Positions 16,518 through 24,766 of a DNA stretch of 64,000 nucleotides are shown here, in pieces. A model generated the notes under the pieces. It did no database searches and was not told the DNA's origin. It was given only the letters and a program-made list of their open reading frames with translations. The stretch is taken from NCBI RefSeq assembly GCF_014652875.1, contig NZ_BMZQ01000001.1:1674001-1738000 (forward strand), given 5' to 3'. Within the stretch, counting starts at the first letter, position 1. Each line of letters begins with the position of its first letter. The DNA is from Tianweitania populi. Its GTDB lineage: Bacteria > Pseudomonadota > Alphaproteobacteria > Rhizobiales > Rhizobiaceae. The translations under genes were made by a program, and so were the position numbers.

Positions 16518-17201
16518 TCAGGCCTTGCGAATGCGCACGAGCACGTTGTTCTTTAGCCCGAAGGCGTTGGCTTCCTCGACATCGATATGCATCTCGGGAA
16601 GAGAGGCCTCTGCGGCCCGGATCGTCACGTGGTTCATGATGCCGCCGCGCACGCCATCGACGATGACATCGACTTCGTCGCCGTTCTTCACGCCGAGCTT
16701 TTCGGCATCGGACGGCCGCATGTGGATGTGGCGCAGCGCAACGATCACGCCGCTGTCCTTCTTCACCGTGCCGTAAGGGCCGACCAGTTCGACGCCGGCA
16801 CTTTGTTCCAGCTTGCCTGACATGCGCATCGGCGGCTTGATGCCGAGCGTGAAACCGTCGGCGATCGAAATCTCGATCTGGGTTTCCTTACGCAGCGGAC
16901 CAAGGACGCGAACCTTCGCGATCTGGCCCTTGGGTCCGCGCAGCACGAGCGTTTCTTCGGCGGCATACTGGCCCGGCTGTTTCAGCGCGCCCATGCGCGT
17001 GAGGTTTGAACCCGGGCCGAACAGCGCATCCATATCGGCGCGCGAAAGATGGATGTGGCGGTTGGAAACGCCGATCGGCACCAGCCAAGGATCCGTTTCC
17101 GCCGTGGTCTCGTTCTTCTGGCCGGTTTCTGCGGCCGCTGCCAGACCCTGCGCCAGAAGTCTGGCGACGATTTCATCGAGCACCGAGCGCGTGATTTCCA
17201 T
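16518..17201 (-). CDS. pduL: PduL-type phosphate propanoyltransferase
   Basis: 227-aa microcompartment phosphotransacylase converting acyl-CoA to acyl-phosphate and recycling CoA inside the shell. Two metal-binding halves are visible: VGVSNRHIHLS-type PIGVSNRHIHLS near residue 42 and VALRHIHMRPSDAEKLG near residue 140. The first 25 residues (SVLDEIVARLLAQGL) form an amphipathic helix and then a polar linker, the usual PduL encapsulation peptide. AGGAC lies 9 bases before the ATG. The acyl-phosphate would be used by the acetate kinase encoded at 24767-25966. Confidence 0.95.
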   Translation of the reverse strand: MEITRSVLDEIVARLLAQGLAAAAETGQKNETTAETDPWLVPIGVSNRHIHLSRADMDALFGPGSNLTRMGALKQPGQYAAEETLVLRGPKGQIAKVRVLGPLRKETQIEISIADGFTLGIKPPMRMSGKLEQSAGVELVGPYGTVKKDSGVIVALRHIHMRPSDAEKLGVKNGDEVDVIVDGVRGGIMNHVTIRAAEASLPEMHIDVEEANAFGLKNNVLVRIRKA

Positions 17202-17304
17202 TTTGTCTTGTCCTGCTCATCCTGCCCGGCGATCTGGTCGGGCGTCTTTCGGAGCCTGCAGGCGGATTGGTTTCAAGCCGTTCCGCCGGCTGGCGTGGTC
17301 TGCG

Positions 17305-17868
17305 TTATCGCCTACGCTGATGTCTATCCGGCCGCTGGGGTGGTGTGCTTTGCGGCAGATCAATTGGCTCGGAAACATCGGTCGGCGGTGGCGGATTTCC
17401 GTAGGCCGTCGGTTCTGCGAAGGTGGGTTCGATCACCGGCGAAGCGGGCGTTTCAGCCTGGCCGGAGGTTTCGGATGGTGCCGTTTCGACAACCTGCGGG
17501 GTTGGCGCAGGCGCGGCCGAAGGCTCTTCCTGCACCGCTGTGGCGACAGGTTCGGCGCGGGTTGGTTCGGGACGCTTGATCCCGACGGTTTCGCGGCTGT
17601 CCACGATTTTCGTGAGATCCAGGGAGGGCCGTGCGATGACCCGGGTTGCTACAACCTGTCCCACACGCGCGGCCTCCGCTTGCGCGGCGGAAATGGCAGC
17701 CTGGACGGCTCCCACGTCACCGCGAAGTTTGACGACCGCCATGCCGTCGCCCTTGCTCAGTTCGTAGCCGACAAGCGTGACATTGGCCGATTTCACCGCG
17801 GCGTCCGCGGCAGCGATGGCCGCTGCCAGGCCGATCGTCTCGATCAATCCAAGACTTTCCTGCGACAT
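17305..17868 (-). CDS. BMC-H shell protein with long Pro/Glu-rich C-terminal extension
   Basis: 187-aa shell protein. Residues 1-88 are a canonical BMC domain ([23 protein letters not shown], then [15 protein letters not shown]). Residues 92-187 form a low-complexity Pro/Ala/Glu/Thr tail ending in a basic cluster (DRHQRRR). PduK and EutK also have C-terminal extensions, but this one has no cysteines for an Fe-S site and no obvious HTH. It may tether lumen or cytosolic partners. The gene is 17 bases downstream of the PduB-like gene. About 100 non-coding bases separate it from pduL. Confidence 0.88.
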   Translation of the reverse strand: MSQESLGLIETIGLAAAIAAADAAVKSANVTLVGYELSKGDGMAVVKLRGDVGAVQAAISAAQAEAARVGQVVATRVIARPSLDLTKIVDSRETVGIKRPEPTRAEPVATAVQEEPSAAPAPTPQVVETAPSETSGQAETPASPVIEPTFAEPTAYGNPPPPTDVSEPIDLPQSTPPQRPDRHQRRR

Positions 17869-17885
17869 GACGGTCTCCTTTCAGT

Positions 17886-18722
17886 TCAAATGTACGGCTT
17901 GGTCGCGGATGCGACGGGAGCCGGGTCGAGCGTGCCGAGGACCTGCTTGCCCACGTCGCGCGCAGCGCGGATAGCCTGGCGAACGGCGCCGGAGTCACCC
18001 GAGAACATGAAGATCGCCTCGTTCGAGTAGCTCGTGCCGCCATTGCCCGGCGTCGCGTAGGCGACAGGCACCACGGTTGCGGCCTTGGTGGCGGTGTCGG
18101 CCATCAAGACGCCGATTGCAGCGGGGCAGCCGACGGTGATGCCGAAGGCCTGGCCGATCGGCGCGCCGAAAGCCTTGTTCAGCGCGAAGCTGGCACGAGC
18201 GGTGTACTGGAACTCCAGATGCCCGGCCGGCGTGCCGTAAACGTCGCCGAAGGTGCGGTCGAGTTCCGACAGCGTGACTTCAACGGCGCGGCGGGCGTCG
18301 GAAACGTCTTCGGCTCCGAAGACGATCAAGCTGCCGTGGCCGCCGCCGCCTTCCGTATCGCGCGGCAGTTCGATCAGAACCACTTCGCTGTTGGTGGCTT
18401 TTACGGCTTCGTCGGCTGCAAAGATCTGCGGGCCGGCGCCGGTGCGTCCGCCAACGATGCCGATCGACCGGTACTTCTTGTCGATCTTCATCTGCTCGTG
18501 AAGCAGCGGGTCCACATTCGCGATCACCAAACCGACCGTGTGGCCGTTTGCGGTGCCGACGAATTCGGTCAGGTTGCAGGCTTTAGGGGCCGTTGCAGGG
18601 GCCGCCTTCGGAGCGGCCGGTTTCTCAGCGGCGGGGGCTGGCGCTGCGGACGGGGAGCTTTCGCTCCCGCCCATCTTGCGGATCACCTCGTCCATGAGTT
18701 GTTCGACAAGATCGTTTTTCAT
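17886..18722 (-). CDS. PduB-like BMC-T (tandem-domain) shell protein
   Basis: 278-aa tandem BMC protein forming trimers. After an N-terminal amphipathic helix (NDLVEQLMDEVIRKMGG, residues 3-19) and an Ala/Pro linker to about residue 47, two BMC repeats follow; the first contains GIVGGRTGAGPQIFAADEAVKA and the second AAIGVLMADTATKAA with SNEAIFMFSGDSGAVRQAI, as in PduB. PduB's N-terminal extension anchors the enzyme core to the shell, and this helix resembles the encapsulation peptides of the locus. It is 47 bases downstream of the PduA-like gene. Confidence 0.93.
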   Translation of the reverse strand: MKNDLVEQLMDEVIRKMGGSESSPSAAPAPAAEKPAAPKAAPATAPKACNLTEFVGTANGHTVGLVIANVDPLLHEQMKIDKKYRSIGIVGGRTGAGPQIFAADEAVKATNSEVVLIELPRDTEGGGGHGSLIVFGAEDVSDARRAVEVTLSELDRTFGDVYGTPAGHLEFQYTARASFALNKAFGAPIGQAFGITVGCPAAIGVLMADTATKAATVVPVAYATPGNGGTSYSNEAIFMFSGDSGAVRQAIRAARDVGKQVLGTLDPAPVASATKPYI

Positions 18723-18769
18723 TGCCGATTCTCCTAGTTGCGTTCAGGGTTCAGACTTCAGCCTCTTGT

Positions 18770-19057
18770 TCAGGCAGAAGCCTTCTGTTCCGGCAGGATC
18801 TTCTCGACTTCCATGTGAGGGCGAGGAATGACGTGGACGGACACAACGGTGCCGACCTTTTCGGCAGCCACGGCACCGGCGTCCGTTGCGGCCTTGACCG
18901 CGCCGACGTCACCACGAACGATGACGGTGACCAGGCCCGAGCCGATCTTTTCGTAGCCGATCAAGGCAACGTTGGCAGACTTGACCATAGCGTCAGCGGC
19001 TTCGATGGCGGCAACCAGACCTTTGGTTTCGACCATTCCGAGTGCTTCTTGTTGCAT
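18770..19057 (-). CDS. PduA/PduJ-like BMC-H shell protein
   Basis: 95-aa canonical hexameric shell subunit, probably the most abundant facet protein. It has the signature [22 protein letters not shown] in 20-residue pieces, [20 protein letters not shown] and [15 protein letters not shown], then [12 protein letters not shown]. The length is normal. AAGGAC lies upstream of the ATG. It is between the alcohol dehydrogenase and PduB-like genes and is the only minimal BMC-H gene in the locus. Confidence 0.95.
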   Translation of the reverse strand: MQQEALGMVETKGLVAAIEAADAMVKSANVALIGYEKIGSGLVTVIVRGDVGAVKAATDAGAVAAEKVGTVVSVHVIPRPHMEVEKILPEQKASA

Positions 19058-19144
19058 AATTTTAGTCCTTGCTTTGCGTGTTAAGTTGTTGATGTGATTG
19101 ACCGACTTTCGGGAGATGCTCTAACGGGCACCTTTCCTTCGGTC

Positions 19145-20284
19145 TTAGCCCCCGGCCCGTTCGAGGAGCATCTTCAGCTCCGCGTGAGTGGGCCGGCGTG
19201 GGTTTCCTGTGGTGCAGGCATCTGCCAGGGCAGCTGTCGCGATGTCCGGGATGGCCCGGCGATACTCCTCATGATCCATGCCGAGGCCGCGAAGCGTCGG
19301 CGCGATCGAAAAGCGTGTGTTCAGGCCCTGGATGGCGCGGATCAGTGCGATGACGCCGGCCCGTGAGCTGGGAACATCGAGGCCGATCCGCACCGCAATG
19401 CGGGCGTAACGGTTGAGCGTTTCGCGGCACGCCGGCGCGTCGTCTTCAAGGCCGGCATTCCAGGCGATGACATAAGGCATCAGCACCGCATTGATGCGGC
19501 CGTGAACCAGATGCATGCGCGCGCCGATGGCGTGGGCCAGACCGTGGTTGATGCCCAAGCCCGCATCCGAGAAGGCGAGGCCTGCCAGGCAGGATGCCTG
19601 ATGCATCGCATCGCGGGCCGCCATGTCATTGCCGTCGGCATAGGCCTTGGGCAGGTTGGCGAAAGCGAGTTCGAGCGCCTTTTCAGCAAACGCATCGGTG
19701 AAGTTCGATGCGCCCACCGCCACCACGGCTTCGATCGCGTGGGTGATGACATCCATGCCGGTGTCGGCCGTAACCTTGGCCGGTGCGGTGCGGACGAATT
19801 CAGGATCGAGGATCGCCACGTCCGGGATCATGTCTCGCGAAATCAGCGGGAACTTCCGGCCGTTGTCCGGGTCCGAAATCACGGCGAAGGCCGTCACCTC
19901 GGAGCCTGTGCCGCTAGTGGTCGGAATGGCCACGAAGCGGATGGTCCGCGACGGATCCTGCGACCTGACCACGGCAACGATCGCCTTGGCCGCATCGATG
20001 GGCGAGCCCCCACCCAGCGCCACCACCACGTCCGGACCGAATTCGGCAAAGATGCCGGCGCCCTTGGTGACCGTGGCAATCGGGGGCTCGGGAATGGCCT
20101 CGTCGAAGACCTTAACCTCGCAACCGTCGAGATGAGCAAGCACGCGGTCGAGGGGACCGGATTTCGCCATGAAGGCGTCGGTGACTATCCCGACCTTCTG
20201 GCCGCGATAGGCCTGCAGCCGATCGAGCAGCCCTTCGCCGAACACGATCTCGGTCCGGGGGGAAAAGCTTTTGAAGGTTGGCAT
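19145..20284 (-). CDS. iron-containing alcohol dehydrogenase (PduQ-like)
   Basis: 379-aa group III Fe-alcohol dehydrogenase reducing the aldehyde (propanal, or 3-hydroxypropanal if glycerol is used) to the alcohol and regenerating NAD+. The NAD-binding GGGSPIDAAKAI, the PTTSGTGSEVT segment and the metal-site stretch (HGLAHAIGARMHLVHGRINA with its histidines and DTGMDVITHAIEA) are intact. It follows the dehydratase gene and precedes pduA. A separate encapsulation peptide is not seen. In this pathway it balances the NADH produced by the aldehyde dehydrogenase. Confidence 0.93.
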   Translation of the reverse strand: MPTFKSFSPRTEIVFGEGLLDRLQAYRGQKVGIVTDAFMAKSGPLDRVLAHLDGCEVKVFDEAIPEPPIATVTKGAGIFAEFGPDVVVALGGGSPIDAAKAIVAVVRSQDPSRTIRFVAIPTTSGTGSEVTAFAVISDPDNGRKFPLISRDMIPDVAILDPEFVRTAPAKVTADTGMDVITHAIEAVVAVGASNFTDAFAEKALELAFANLPKAYADGNDMAARDAMHQASCLAGLAFSDAGLGINHGLAHAIGARMHLVHGRINAVLMPYVIAWNAGLEDDAPACRETLNRYARIAVRIGLDVPSSRAGVIALIRAIQGLNTRFSIAPTLRGLGMDHEEYRRAIPDIATAALADACTTGNPRRPTHAELKMLLERAGG

Positions 20285-20318
20285 CGGATACCCTGTTTCG
20301 TCAGTGTTGGTGGAAGGT

Positions 20319-20346
20319 CGCGGGCCAGGCTTCGTGTCGGCCCGCG
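20319..20346. other. intercistronic hairpin between dehydratase and alcohol dehydrogenase genes
   Basis: CGCGGGCC (20319-20326) and GGCCCGCG (20339-20346) form a perfect 8-bp stem with a 12-base loop. On the leftward transcript no U-run follows, so it is likelier a stability or processing element that would favour the dehydratase message. A second weaker stem (GACCGGT 20358-20364 with ACCGGTC 20375-20381) lies beside it. Confidence 0.5.
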
Positions 20347-20387
20347 CTTTTTCCTTTGACCGGTCCTCGAAAGAACCGGTCCTTGCA

Positions 20388-22922
20388 TCAGCCGAAGGAT
20401 TGTTCCGTGCGGCTGATGATGTCGTCCTGCACTTCCTTGGCGAGCACCACGAACTGTGCGGAGTAGCCGGCCACGCGGACCACCAGATCGCGGTGCGCTT
20501 CGGGATCGGCCTGCGCTGCCAGCAGCGTCTTGCGGTCGATCACGTTGAACTGCACGTGCATGCCCTTCTGGTCGAAGTAGGAGCGGACGAGCGAAGCGAA
20601 GTTTCGCAGACCGATGTCACCCGCAAGCGCGGAAGGCAGGAACTTCTGGTTGTAGAGCGTGCCGTTCGAGGCGATGAAGTGATCGAGCTTGGCCACCGAG
20701 TTCGCAGCAGCCGTCGGACCGAGCCGGTCCTTGCCCTGGCGAGGCGACACACCATCGGCGAGCGGTGCCTTGGCCGGCCGACCGTCTGGCAGAGCGCCGA
20801 CATCCTTGCCGAATAACACGTTGGCCGAAACCGGGTAGATACCGGCCTGGAACTGGCCGCCCCGCGGATTGGTGTATTTCTCGACTTCCTTGCAATAAAC
20901 CTGAGCGCAGTGACGGGCGATCAGATCCACATCGTCATTATCGTTGCCGAAGGCTTCGGCGGAGTCGAGCAGGCGGCGGACGCCCTCATATTTCGACGAC
21001 CCGGCTGGCACTGTCTGCGTTGCAAGCGTGCGATAGACCTCGTCCTTCAGCGTTGCCACGTCGACCGACTTGTTGGATGCCAGCACCTTGCGCACGGCTT
21101 CCTGGATCTGGCCTTCCGTCAACTCGCCACCGGCGGTGTTCGGCTTGCCACCGAGTGCCAGGCCGAAGTTTGCGTCGAGCGCTTCCTTCAGTTCGGCCAT
21201 CGTCATCTTCTTGTCGTCGAAGACGAACTTCTTCATGGCGTAGACGGAGTCACCGGTATCGGCGACACCGAAGGCCTGTGGTCCCGTGAAGTTGTAAATC
21301 GCTCCACCTTCCGCCACCGACTTGCCGCGACCCATGCAGTCTTCGACCATGGGCGACAGGAAGGGCAGCGGAGCGCGTTCCGCATGGGCGAGGTCGACGC
21401 AGTTGTCGGCTTCGGCCAGATGCTTCACGAAGAAGGCCATCTGCTTGTTGAAGGCATCGTAGAAGTCGTCGATCGACGTCCAGCTCTTGGCATCACCGGT
21501 AACCGGACCGAGCTGGGTATCGCCAACCTTGCCGTTGTTCAGCGTGATTTCCAGAACCTTCGCGACGTTGAAGAACGCGGCATCGTGCCAGCCTTCCGTC
21601 TTGTGGATCGCCTGCGGCTCGACGCAGCCGACGATGCCGTAATCGCGGGCATCGGCCAGCGAAACGCCGCGGTTCTGAAGCGACGGGATGATCACCTCGT
21701 CATTATAGACGGCGGGGACACCGAGGCCGAGACGAACCACTTCGGCAGCGCGATGCAGGAACTCGTCAGGCGTGCCCTGCCAAACGCGGATCGAGAAGGA
21801 CGGTGCCGGCAGGCGGCAATGTGCCGTTGCTTCCATGCACATATAGGACACGTCGTTGGTGGCATCGCGGCCATCCGGCGTTTGACCGCCGACGCACAGG
21901 TTCTGGAACACCGCGTAACCGGCGAAAGCCTGTGCCGACACTTCATCGCGCGTCTTGTTGACGTCGTTCAGCTTGATCCAGATGCAGTCGATCAGTTCCT
22001 GCGCGAATTCGCGGCTGATGGACGTATCGGCCTTCAGGAAGGGATACATATACTGGTCGAAACGGCCGGGAGAGATCGAGTGGCCGCTGGATTCGATCTG
22101 CAGCATGCACTGCACGAACCACATCGTCTGACAGGCTTCCCAGAAGTTCGAAGCCGGATATTCGGGGACCTTCGTGCAGTTCCTGGCGATCTGCTCGAGT
22201 TCAGCCTTGCGGGTGGGGTTGCTTTCGGCCTTGGCCAGTTCCGCAGCCTTCGCGGCATAGCGATGGGCGAAATCGATGGCAGCCTTATAGGAGATGATGA
22301 CGGCGTTATAGAACTGCTGCTTCTTGATATAGGACGGATCCATGAGATCGAGCATTTCGATATGCTTGATGGCCTCGGCGATGATGCCGCGGAAGCCGAC
22401 ATTCAGGATCTTGCCGTAGTCGACGCAGACATGGCCGACGCCGCCATAGAAGTAGTTGCCGACCGTGAACACGCCGTTGGCGATGCAGTCCTTGGTCTTT
22501 TGCGACATGTAGGACGAAGCAAGATCGCTGGTTGTGCGGCCGGGCCAGTATTTGAAGGCTTCGCGCAGCTCATTGGCTGTCTGCGCCGGGATCTCGAACG
22601 GATCGGCGAGACGTGTCGCCATCGTCTCGAATTCCTTTTCGACCCAGTCGAACGAGAATTCCGGGCAGATTTCGGTGGAGCGCGGATTCTTGGTGATTGC
22701 GCCGACGATGAGTTCGTCTTCGCGAATGGTCACCGGCAGCTCGTTGAAGAGCTTCTCGACGACCCGGGCACGCCGCAGGATCGGAGGCAGGCCCTCGGTG
22801 GCCTTGTAGGCGTCGGTCGCGAGCACCGCACGCTCCGACTCCACATAGGGTCGGGCTTCGATGATCTGCTTCTTCAACCGCTTGACGCGGTCGGTTGGTT
22901 GGGAAAATCCTTTTTCGATCAT
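20388..22922 (-). CDS. B12-independent glycyl radical 1,2-propanediol/glycerol dehydratase with internal targeting insert
   Basis: 844-aa glycyl radical enzyme dehydrating a vicinal diol to the aldehyde. Active-site residues fall at the same numbers as in Clostridium butyricum glycerol dehydratase: His164, His281, Ser282, Cys433, Glu435 (GCVEP) and Asp447 (GWHD); position 339 is Phe instead of Tyr. The radical glycine is Gly819 in RVAGYSA. That enzyme is 787 aa with Gly763, so about 56 residues are inserted, between about 588 and 643. The insert contains two amphipathic helices (601-616 and 625-636) resembling encapsulation peptides. Tyr696 matches Tyr640 after the shift. Propanediol is favoured over glycerol by the locus; choline lyase is unlikely. 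Confidence 0.93.
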   Translation of the reverse strand: MIEKGFSQPTDRVKRLKKQIIEARPYVESERAVLATDAYKATEGLPPILRRARVVEKLFNELPVTIREDELIVGAITKNPRSTEICPEFSFDWVEKEFETMATRLADPFEIPAQTANELREAFKYWPGRTTSDLASSYMSQKTKDCIANGVFTVGNYFYGGVGHVCVDYGKILNVGFRGIIAEAIKHIEMLDLMDPSYIKKQQFYNAVIISYKAAIDFAHRYAAKAAELAKAESNPTRKAELEQIARNCTKVPEYPASNFWEACQTMWFVQCMLQIESSGHSISPGRFDQYMYPFLKADTSISREFAQELIDCIWIKLNDVNKTRDEVSAQAFAGYAVFQNLCVGGQTPDGRDATNDVSYMCMEATAHCRLPAPSFSIRVWQGTPDEFLHRAAEVVRLGLGVPAVYNDEVIIPSLQNRGVSLADARDYGIVGCVEPQAIHKTEGWHDAAFFNVAKVLEITLNNGKVGDTQLGPVTGDAKSWTSIDDFYDAFNKQMAFFVKHLAEADNCVDLAHAERAPLPFLSPMVEDCMGRGKSVAEGGAIYNFTGPQAFGVADTGDSVYAMKKFVFDDKKMTMAELKEALDANFGLALGGKPNTAGGELTEGQIQEAVRKVLASNKSVDVATLKDEVYRTLATQTVPAGSSKYEGVRRLLDSAEAFGNDNDDVDLIARHCAQVYCKEVEKYTNPRGGQFQAGIYPVSANVLFGKDVGALPDGRPAKAPLADGVSPRQGKDRLGPTAAANSVAKLDHFIASNGTLYNQKFLPSALAGDIGLRNFASLVRSYFDQKGMHVQFNVIDRKTLLAAQADPEAHRDLVVRVAGYSAQFVVLAKEVQDDIISRTEQSFG

Positions 22923-23167
22923 TACGACCTCCAGTGTGGTGAACGTCCCGAGCCCTCGTGGCGGGGAGCGTGTTGATCAGTTGAGGATGTCAGGAGCGAC
23001 GCGATGCAGGATGGTTCGCATCGGATGGATGCCTTGGCGCGGGGCTCGTAGGCATCGTGTTGTCGTTGGAATTCGCCATGGTTTTCACCGTCCGGCGCAG
23101 TCGTCGTTAGGCCGCGTCTTGTGAGTAAAAGGTAGGCCCCGGCACCTCAGAGGGTCAACGCGACGGC

Positions 23168-23195
23168 CTTGACCAGCACGGGTAAAGACTTGACC
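23168..23195 (-). promoter_or_regulatory. CTTGACC direct repeats 21 bp apart, candidate AraC-type operator
   Basis: CTTGACC occurs at 23168-23174 and 23189-23195, exactly two helical turns apart, with an inverted GGTCAA at 23153-23158. Direct repeats with 21-bp spacing are the usual binding pattern of AraC-family dimers, and the locus encodes an AraC-type response regulator. The site is about 250 bp upstream of the dehydratase start. Confidence 0.4.
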
Positions 23196-23546
23196 TGGCA
23201 GGGAAATCCTCAGAACCCATTCAAATCACTGAGTTTCCAGCGACGTCCTTTGGGAAAAGCCGGACAGGCTTGCGAGCGACTGATTTTGACCAGATGTTTT
23301 CTTGTCCTCGCAGAACAAGTTCGCACCTGTCCGGGATGCCTGAAGGACAGGCGACAAGTGCTAAGTGGACACGACCTGGGCACAACTGCCGCACCTTGCA
23401 CAGCAGTCCCGGCGACTCGGCGCTGAAATTGTTGCAGTTTTCGGAAAGGGGAAAGTTTCGCCGGGGCCCGCGCCACAGCGCGACAAGAAACTACCCTTGC
23501 AGGCCAAAACCATCACGTTGACCGTCTCGACATCGCCTCAGTAATT

Positions 23547-23560
23547 TTGAGGCCGATCAA
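23547..23560. promoter_or_regulatory. FNR/FixK-type box TTGAG-GCCG-ATCAA
   Basis: The 14-mer matches the FNR/FnrL/FixK consensus TTGAT-N4-ATCAA at 9 of 10 defined positions. It is about 206 bp upstream of the membrane-protein gene and 625 bp upstream of the dehydratase. Oxygen-sensitive regulation fits an oxygen-labile glycyl radical enzyme. Confidence 0.55.
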
Positions 23561-23765
23561 CACCCCGATTTCGGGATCGACCTCACACATCTTGGCTCAG
23601 ACGGATGCGTCGGTGGGAGCTTGCCGCTCCCCAGCTGCCATTGTGTGCGTAAACCCCAGCTGAGAGTGCCTGATCAGGCCGCAAAACCATGCGACCTCCC
23701 GCAACGTCAATAAAGGGACTTCGGCCAAGCCAACACGCGGCGGCCGCACATCCCGGGAGACTAAC

Positions 23766-24677
23766 ATGACAGCACTCGGGCTCCTCGTCGCCTTTGGCGG
23801 CGGGATATTCGGCGCAGCCATCGGCGCGCTGCCGGCATTTTCCTTTGTGGGCATTCTGACAATGCTCGGCGTCGCCATCCAGCTGGCGGTTGCCCCTGAC
23901 GCCACCGACTTCTTCGGCGTCCCGTTCGGCGTGTTCGGGCCCCATGTCGGTGGCTTCGCGTCCGGTGTCGCGGCGGCGGCTTACGCAGCCAAGAAAGGCA
24001 AGCTGGATACCGGCCGCAACATCGTCACCGCCGGCATGGGATTGAACAGCCCCGACGTGCTGCTGGTCGGCGGCATCTTCGGCGCAATTGGATACCTGAT
24101 CTTCTGGCTGCTGACCTTCATCCCGAACTTCTCGCCCACGCTCGCCTGGACCGACCTGCCCGGCATGACCGTGGTCATCTCCGCCTTCATCGCCCGCTTC
24201 GCCTGGGGCACGTGCGGCCTGTGCGGCAAGGCGGAACCAGGCACGAAATTCTTTGCGCCGACCGATGCCACCATGTGGCTGGCGTTTCAAAGCCATCGCG
24301 GCCAGTTGCTGATGATCGGCATCGGCGGCGGTCTTCTAGGCGGCTGGCTCGGCGTGACCTATGGCACGCCCGGTGCGCTGCTTGCCTTCGGCATCGCCGC
24401 CTCGAGCCTTCTTTTCCTCACTCTCGGCGTTCTCACACCTGTAACGCACCACATCATGCTGCCCGCCGCCATCGTCGGCGCTTCCTCGGGCAGCATTCTA
24501 TGGGCGGCCATCGCCGGGCTCGTCTGCGCCTTTGTCGGTGAATTCTTCGCCCGCCTGTTTCTCTGCCACGGCGACACCCACATTGACCCACCAGCCTGCA
24601 CCATCGCGCTGATGGTGATGGTCTTCAACGGCCTCACCTTCCTCGGCTTCTGGACGCTCGTTCCGCTGCCGGTCTGA
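23766..24677 (+). CDS. polytopic membrane protein of unknown function in GRM locus
   Basis: 303-aa inner-membrane protein with about eight to ten hydrophobic segments and many glycines. Recognisable local features are GVPFGVFGPHVGGFASG (about 55-71), LNSPDVLLVGGIFGAIGYL (about 95), a cytoplasmic-looking WGTCGLCGKAEPG pair of cysteines (about 145-155) and LTPVTHHIMLPAAIVGASSG (about 220). I do not recognise the family. GGGAGA precedes the ATG. It is divergent from the dehydratase and 89 bases before the kinase gene, so it likely serves the pathway as a diol importer or carboxylate/alcohol exporter, but that is inference from position only. Confidence 0.75.
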   Translation: MTALGLLVAFGGGIFGAAIGALPAFSFVGILTMLGVAIQLAVAPDATDFFGVPFGVFGPHVGGFASGVAAAAYAAKKGKLDTGRNIVTAGMGLNSPDVLLVGGIFGAIGYLIFWLLTFIPNFSPTLAWTDLPGMTVVISAFIARFAWGTCGLCGKAEPGTKFFAPTDATMWLAFQSHRGQLLMIGIGGGLLGGWLGVTYGTPGALLAFGIAASSLLFLTLGVLTPVTHHIMLPAAIVGASSGSILWAAIAGLVCAFVGEFFARLFLCHGDTHIDPPACTIALMVMVFNGLTFLGFWTLVPLPV

Positions 24678-24766
24678 TCGGGACCCGCTTGATCGAGGTC
24701 TCTGCGGCGCGGCTATTCCTCCCACCCTGGCCGCGCCGCCATCCGTTTTCCCAAAGGATTTTCTCC

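Larger units (their letters stand above)
22923..23765. promoter_or_regulatory. 843-bp divergent control region of the microcompartment locus
   Basis: The stretch between the dehydratase start and the divergent membrane-protein start holds no convincing gene; the short open frames in it lack ribosome binding sites and family features. It contains TTGACC at 23169, 23190, 23286 and 23518, an inverted copy at 23153, GGACAGG repeats (23262, 23345) with an inverted CCTGTCC at 23326, and an FNR-type box at 23547-23560. It probably carries both divergent promoters and the binding sites of the PocR-kinase response regulator. Confidence 0.6.

Noticed and set aside
20388-22922. Choline trimethylamine-lyase (CutC) as the identity of the glycyl radical enzyme
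   Set aside because: His164, His281-Ser282 and Asp447 at glycerol-dehydratase positions point to diol dehydration; PduQ- and PduP-type partners also occur in choline loci and do not decide it.
20910-22976. Open frame of 688 codons on the strand opposite the dehydratase gene
   Set aside because: It mirrors the codon structure of the dehydratase gene, a normal result of high GC; no recognisable domain or ribosome binding site.
23169-23426. Small open frames in the GRM divergent region
   Set aside because: No ribosome binding site, no family resemblance, and the regulatory repeats run through them.
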